Assembly (NCBI GenBank): GCA_026545225.1
Contig: CM048845.1
Span: 124,005,533-124,069,532, forward strand
DNA: 64,000 nt
DNA from: Cornus controversa
Lineage: Eukaryota; Streptophyta; Magnoliopsida; Cornales; Cornaceae
Direction of reading: 5' to 3'
Shown piece by piece: positions 59,058 through 64,000 of the stretch. A model generated the notes under the pieces. The model was not told the origin of the DNA. It ran no database searches and was given only the letters and a program-made list of their open reading frames with translations. Position 1 is the stretch's first letter. Every line of letters begins with the position of its first letter. The translations under genes were made by a program, and so were the position numbers.

Positions 59058-59956
59058 TGTAGAGACCGGGTCCAATTTTAACCGATTTTCTTTTATTTTT
59101 ATTTATTGCCATATAAATGATGTAAAATGATGTTACATGCATTATAAACATGAAATGCATGTTTATGGACTTGTTTAGAGGTAAGAGGAAGTTTTGGGAG
59201 CGTTTGAGAAAATTTGATATTTTCGAGTCGGCGGGGCCCGGGACACGGGTTGGGTGGGCCCAGGAAATCGGATATTTTATGAAAAATATTTATTTTTGGT
59301 TTTAAACCAAATGAAATGTTAGAAAAATTAAGGAAGTGATTTTGGAACCGTAGCCGCTTTTGAAATCGAAAACGGAGGTCAGGATAATACGCTAAGTGAC
59401 ATAGGGGCATTTTGGTCATTGGACGCCCAAGATAATATAAATATCAAAGGGGCACATAATATTTATATTTTTAGATACCAAATACAGACAACCATTGTCT
59501 TCTCTTTCTCTCTCTCTCTCTCTTTCTCTCTTCATCTCTTATTTTTCTCGTGACATTTCGAAATCTTTGGGCTTGGATTTGGAAGTTCTCAAAGAATGAC
59601 AACTTGTTCTACAGTTTAAGGGCTTCGATTTGAATTAAACAAAATCAGAATTTGGTAAGGTGAAACTTGGAAAAATTATTAGATTTTGCTAGAAGAAGCT
59701 TGAATCTTGAGGTAAGGGTGTTTCTTCTCTCTTAGTCATCGATTCATAGGTTGTTAGTGAATTTGGGAAGGTTTGAGCTGAGTTTAGTATGCTTGGGAGG
59801 GTGGTATGGTTGTTCATAATTTTTTTCTCTTTCATTGTGGTTAAATATATGTTATTGATGTTCATATTTGTAATATATGATGATTGTGAGCTTATACATA
59901 TAATATGTATGAATTTTGAGCACATGAATGAATTATATGGATTTATATGCATGTAT

Positions 59957-59960
<4 letters not shown>

Positions 59961-59989
<29 letters not shown>
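59961..59989. repeat. (TA)n microsatellite in solo LTR
   Basis: About 29 bp of TA dinucleotide within the solo LTR. Confidence 0.9.
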
Positions 59990-59990
<1 letters not shown>

Positions 59991-60128
59991 GTGGACATAT
60001 ATATAAGTGATTATATGCGGTATTTGAGGATATGGTCCACGCTAGAATTGACACAAAGCACAAGTACTTGTAGAAAAGTATGAGAAATATACTTTATGTG
60101 AGATATTGCCTATGTGCATTTATATAAA

Positions 60129-60420
60129 CCGGAGTTTTGTCTAAGTGAGCCATACGTGGGGTTCGGAGTTATCCAACCATGTTATGGAAATGGTAAAATT
60201 ATCCACTAGGATATAACTGTCGGAGTTGTCCAATCATGCAAAGGCTAATACCTAGAAATAGGAGTAGTCCAAATTCTTGTGGCCATTGGAGTTTGCCCAA
60301 TCACAATGGCAATACCAATATATTGTCGAAAATGTATGATCTTCAGAATTGTCCAATCATACGGGTGTCGTTGGAGTTATCTAACACTACATGACTTTAG
60401 AGTTGACCAATCACGTATAA
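60129..60420 (+). repeat. Irregular short repeat, consensus CGGAGTTRTCCAATCATG
   Basis: At least seven diverged copies of a motif like CGGAGTTGTCCAATCATG recur at uneven spacing of 25-60 bp (for example at 60,163, 60,220, 60,289, 60,345 and 60,375). The interval between copies often carries a partial complement of the ATCATG word. It lies wholly inside the solo LTR. Confidence 0.65.
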
Positions 60421-61034
60421 GTATCAGATTATGACTAAAAAAATGTGTATCTAAATATGCTTATATGTTTAACTATTAAGTATGAGGATTATTTTCATGT
60501 GTTTGGATTGCATTGGGTTGATTTGATATCAAAGTATTGAACATGTCATGTAGAATAGCGACATCATAGTTGCATATCATGTAGGTCGATGTCGGGTCAA
60601 TGCTTAGGTGGGTTGGGGCATTCCTACTGAGCTAGTTGTTTGTTCACCCCTCTCCCCCAAACTTTTTACAGATAAAGTACCGGTGACAGATGGGACTTGA
60701 GTAGTCAAGTGGAGCTCTTAATAGCATTTTTGAATTATTTTTAGATATTGTACATATTGATGTCCATATTGGTTTGTGACATGTTGATACTTGTAGAAGT
60801 TGTAGTTATGAACAAACAACTTATAATTTGGAAACTTTCTTATGTATAATCCATATGGACAACTTTTGGATTTTGGAGAAATATATAAATGAAATGCATG
60901 TTTTGGATCAAATGCATGAGATGTATGATTTTATAGTGTTTTATATATGTTTCAAAGTAGTTTGGGATGATATGAGAAATGGTAGGTGAAATTGGACACA
61001 AATTGTATAGGTTGTTGAGTAATTTAGAATTTTA

Positions 61035-61255
61035 CAGAATTTGCAGTCGAGAGATTACAATGCATCGTAATCATCATTACGATGGATCGTAATCCAGCGA
61101 TGCATCGCAATCCCTATTGCGATGGATCGCAAAAATATTGAGAAAAATGAGTTGAAACTCGCACGTTTCGTATGATGTAGCAATACATCTGCGATGCATC
61201 GTAGATTACGATACATCATAATCTCCATTACGAGGGATCATAATCCATAACTGGG
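61035..61255. repeat. Cluster of short dyad-symmetric repeats in solo LTR
   Basis: Perfect or near-perfect dyads follow one another: ATTACGATGGATCGTAAT (8 bp arms), GCGATGCATCGC (12 bp palindrome), TTGCGATGGATCGCAA (7 bp arms), then diverged versions such as GCGATGCATCGTAG and ATTACGAGGGATCATAAT. They share a CGATGSATCG core with either ATTA or ATTG flanks, and end about 215 bp before the LTR end. Confidence 0.8.
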
Positions 61256-61469
61256 TTAAGATTTGAAGTGTTGTTTGGACGTGTAAATGTAATCATGTGC
61301 CATCAAGATGAGTTGATGTAAGATTATACATGCAAAAACATGTGCATATGATTATGCTTCCATAGTATTGAAAGTAGAGACGGTTCATTAGAACTTAATG
61401 GATAGACTCACCTTCGGGGTTTGGGCTCGGAGACGAAGTTTCCGGTGATTCAGATTTCGGGGTGTGACA

Positions 61470-62180
61470 AGGCATTTATCGAAACCTTGTAATTTGAATA
61501 CGGGATAAGGGACAAGTGTTTTGTATTTTGATTTACATATTTAAACCTTAAGCATATATGTATTAATGGCGGATGAATGTATAAGGAATTATTATACTCT
61601 TTTATATGTGAATGAATGATTTTAGGATGTGAAAAATGATGATTTTGGTCTACACATGAATTGTGATGTCCGTGTGGACCTTTGGGAGATTGAAATGGAG
61701 AAGTATCAGGTTTTGAGAACCATCAGTCGCCTAATGGACCCTATTAGCCAACTAGTACTCTCAAAGTACCAAGGGTTTAAAAAATTAAAGGTTGAAATGG
61801 AGAAGTATCAGGTTTTGGGAACCATCGGTCGGTTGATGGACCCTATCAACCGACCGGTACTCTCAAAGTACCGAGAGTTTAAAAAATTATAGTTGCAGGG
61901 TACCTATTTCGGTCATCCAGAAGAGGATATCAATCGACCGAAGGAATAGAGATCTCGAGAGTTTGAAAACAAGAACATGTATCGCTCAACCAGAGAAGAG
62001 TTTTAGCTGACTGGAACTACCTTCAGCCAACTGACTGGTTTCAAATCTAAATTCAGTATATACCTTCAGAATAAAACAGCTGAAAGGCTTATTCAGTTGG
62101 TTGATGAGACCACCAGCCAGCTGAAATTGGGAATCTGATGAATTTACTGATTTGAATCCATTGACATGTCTTATAATTTT
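61470..62180 (+). repeat. Tekay/Del-like LTR sequence, right part, with 102 bp duplication
   Basis: This continues the sequence broken off at 59,057. Positions 61,691-61,792 and 61,793-61,889 are head-to-tail copies of 102 bp (GAAATGGAGAAGTATCAGG, then CTCTCAAAGTACC). The second copy carries GGTCGGTTGAT and ATCAACCGACC, perfectly complementary 11 bp arms with a 7 base spacer; in the first copy the arms are damaged. Further GCCAACTGACTGG / CAGTTGGTTGATG words follow at 62,020-62,140. An 87-codon frame spans the duplication, but its protein looks like a by-product. Confidence 0.5.
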
Positions 62181-64000
62181 TGTCACGTCCCGAATCCCAA
62201 AGACCCAAGTTACGACTAAAAGAAAATATAAGAAAGGAATAGAAAAGGATCTGAATCCCAGACCCCGAGCCGACATTAAAGTCGTCACTACGGAAACGAT
62301 AAATAACATAATTATAATTAGTATACACTAAACATGCTCAATAGATAAGATAAATACAGAAGTACTAAGCCAACAGACTAGCCCTGAATAATGTAACATA
62401 CATGTTATCCAAGTTATACTTAATACATGTAAGTATAACTACAAAACACCAAAAAAAAAATGCCAGTTTAAGCTTTCTAGAGCTCAAGCAACATCCTTTC
62501 CGTCCCTTTTCCTGAAAAATGTGATACATCTGTAGGGTGAGCAACGACGGCTCAATAGAAATAACTCAACTGTTCCCTTTAAACATTTCAGACTGAAGTA
62601 AGAATTCATAAGGGAACATGCACGCATCGTTATTCTTTCTAATATGTTCCTATTTCCCTTTCCATATGCTTCAAAAGTATTCGCTAATGTACATTTATAC
62701 ATAAGCATGAAATATAACATGCCCATAAACAACGAAGTCATAACTCGTCCATAAACAACGGAATAATAAACTTATTTATAATGGTTTAAAAAGCGTAAAA
62801 CTTGAAATGAACAATTTCCTTATTTAGATGCAGTGTAGATGACATACACACACCACATGTAACTCAAATAGTGGTGACACATGAATCAACAAAGTAGTCC
62901 TTCTGTACATTCCGTTTTTCTGGATTACTTGTCCGCAATTCAACGTGAAACCACTGGCCAGTCAGGTGGACTTATCAGCCACCAGGCATCTTTGTGCCTC
63001 TATTTTCAATTCCGACTATTTAAAACTTCTTGAAAATCATAACTCACACATGATATGAATAGTATGAAAAAAATGATCAATATGAACAATGTAATAATAA
63101 TGTCCATAATAATTATCCTCATAGCATTGGTTCTGCATCTATGTGCACTAAGCTTTTAATGAGTTGTTCCTCAAGCAAAAAATTTCACTTAAATAAATGT
63201 CTCTTTTCAATAGAGCTTTAAACCTTCAAATCATTTTCAGTAGGACTTTAAACATTCAATTTCAATACTTGCATATATATAATATCAAGGCATAACCAAA
63301 TTCCTAATTTAACCAAATTAGTACATCTAGGTAATTTATATGTTACCTAGCAAGCATACTTGAACTTTCAAATCAAATATGTTAATTTAACACCAAATCA
63401 TGCTCTAGTACATTCTAAGCATAATTTAAAATATTTAAACAATTATAATTCCATACAAAAGCCACGTTACACCGTGGAACCCTAACTCCAAACATTAAAG
63501 TAGGTCAAAATTCTATAATTTCTCCAAGGTGTTACCTATCATGCTCAACATATTCAATAGGCGTATACAAACACTTAGTCACTTTAAATAACCACCTAGC
63601 ATTCATTCTCAACTAATGTACATATGAATGACCAAAATACCCCTAATGGTCCATAAGTTGTCAAATGAACCACAATTCATCCATTATCATTCCTACACAT
63701 TAATTAAGTAAAATATAAGATTCTTGAACACACATTAGCAAACAAAGCATACATGTTACCACTTTTTTTCAAAATAGTCTTCTTAAACAAAAGTTAAGTT
63801 TTTTGTTCCAAGACATCAATGAATGATTCAAGACTTTCATAAATTTACAATCATTAGTACAATTACTATAAAAGAAATTTAAAACTTCTAGTTCTTACAC
63901 AACACTAGAGTTATCATGCAATAAAGTGTACTTTAATTTCAAATTAAGAGCACGAGTGATCCAATGGCATACATGTTTCAATGGTAAACCTCCCTAATAA
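62181..64000 (-). repeat. Tekay/Del-like LTR, minus strand, running off the window
   Basis: On the minus strand the LTR ends TCGGGACGTGACA at 62,181. About 350 bp before that end it carries TTGAGCCGTCGTTGCTCACC followed by ACAGATG, the counterpart of the TGAGC...CTCACC...ACAGAT block in the other Tekay-like LTRs. Near 63,635 the complement of AAAATACCCCTAATGG matches the 'AGGGG...TTTTGGTCATT' position of those LTRs. No primer site follows the LTR end, so it is a 3' or solo LTR. Its start lies beyond 64,000. Confidence 0.6.

Larger units (their letters stand above)
59058..61469 (+). mobile_element. Solo LTR of Tekay/Del-like element with target-site duplication
   Basis: This is a 2,412 bp LTR with ends TGTAGAGACC and GGGGTGTGACA. 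Flanks are AGACA (59,053-59,057) and AGGCA (61,470-61,474), a 5 bp duplication with one mismatch. It shares with the LTR at 4,336-6,916 the block holding AAAACGGAGGTC and TTTTGGTCATT, and it has a CT-rich leader at 59,500-59,540. The TATA candidate is weak (ATAATATAAATA near 59,430). No primer site or coding region follows, so this is an LTR-only remnant. It contains a repeat cluster at 60,129-60,420 and dyads at 61,035-61,255. Confidence 0.75.

Noticed and set aside
59689..60063. 124-codon minus-strand frame
   Set aside because: It runs through a (TA)n microsatellite inside the solo LTR, so its length is an artefact of the repeat.
61629..61892. 87-codon frame with an internal protein repeat as a small gene
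   Set aside because: The protein repeat is a by-product of the 102 bp DNA duplication in an LTR-like sequence.

Overview
This is plant nuclear DNA, most likely from a eudicot. It is AT-rich, has spliced GT-AG genes with long introns, and is dominated by LTR retrotransposons of plant lineages. It holds two intact host genes: a CNGC2/DND1-type cyclic-nucleotide-gated channel and a PTEN1-type phosphatase. I could not fix the species or family. Boundaries, duplications and family assignments were read by eye; no alignment or database search was run.

Layout. (1) 1-19,585 is a nest of decayed Ty3/Gypsy elements. Three partial Athila/Tat-like copies with a tRNA-Asp-type primer site lie in both orientations. 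One chromovirus (Tekay/Del-like) with a Met-type primer site is split at 7,218-8,530 by a solo LTR and cut off in its reverse transcriptase at 10,375. (2) 19,586-25,760 and 30,257-37,028 are two minus-strand copies of one Ty1/Copia SIRE-like family. Both have a long gag and lack protease, integrase and RT; the first keeps a 3' ORF resembling 'putative plant transposon' proteins. Between them lie AT-rich DNA and a 1.4 kb TIR element (28,058-29,435) with long inverted ends. The second Copia copy sits inside a degenerate tandem repeat whose clearest part is an array of about 82 bp units at 37,655-38,095. (3) 38,100-54,670 is the gene island: a MITE-like repeat, CNGC2 (39,440-44,278, eight coding exons, 706 aa), two small repeats, then PTEN1 (coding 48,074-54,670, seven coding exons, 414 aa) with a LINE fragment in an intron. 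(4) 54,911-55,902 is a foldback repeat with a second MITE nested inside. (5) 57,200-64,000 is a cluster of Tekay/Del-like LTR sequence, including a 2.4 kb solo LTR inserted in another LTR-like sequence, and a minus-strand LTR running off the window.

The two genes are neighbours on the same strand. One encodes a Ca2+-permeable channel subunit, the other a phosphoinositide/protein phosphatase; nothing in the sequence shows that they act together. All mobile elements look non-autonomous or dead here.

Most notable observations: the paired dyad-symmetric modules that recur in LTRs of unrelated families; a Copia family with two copies lacking pol; Athila-like copies that share a U3 half but have different gag proteins; the unusual Gly-Asn-Ala pore triplet of CNGC2; and a two-step record of nested insertions with readable target-site duplications.
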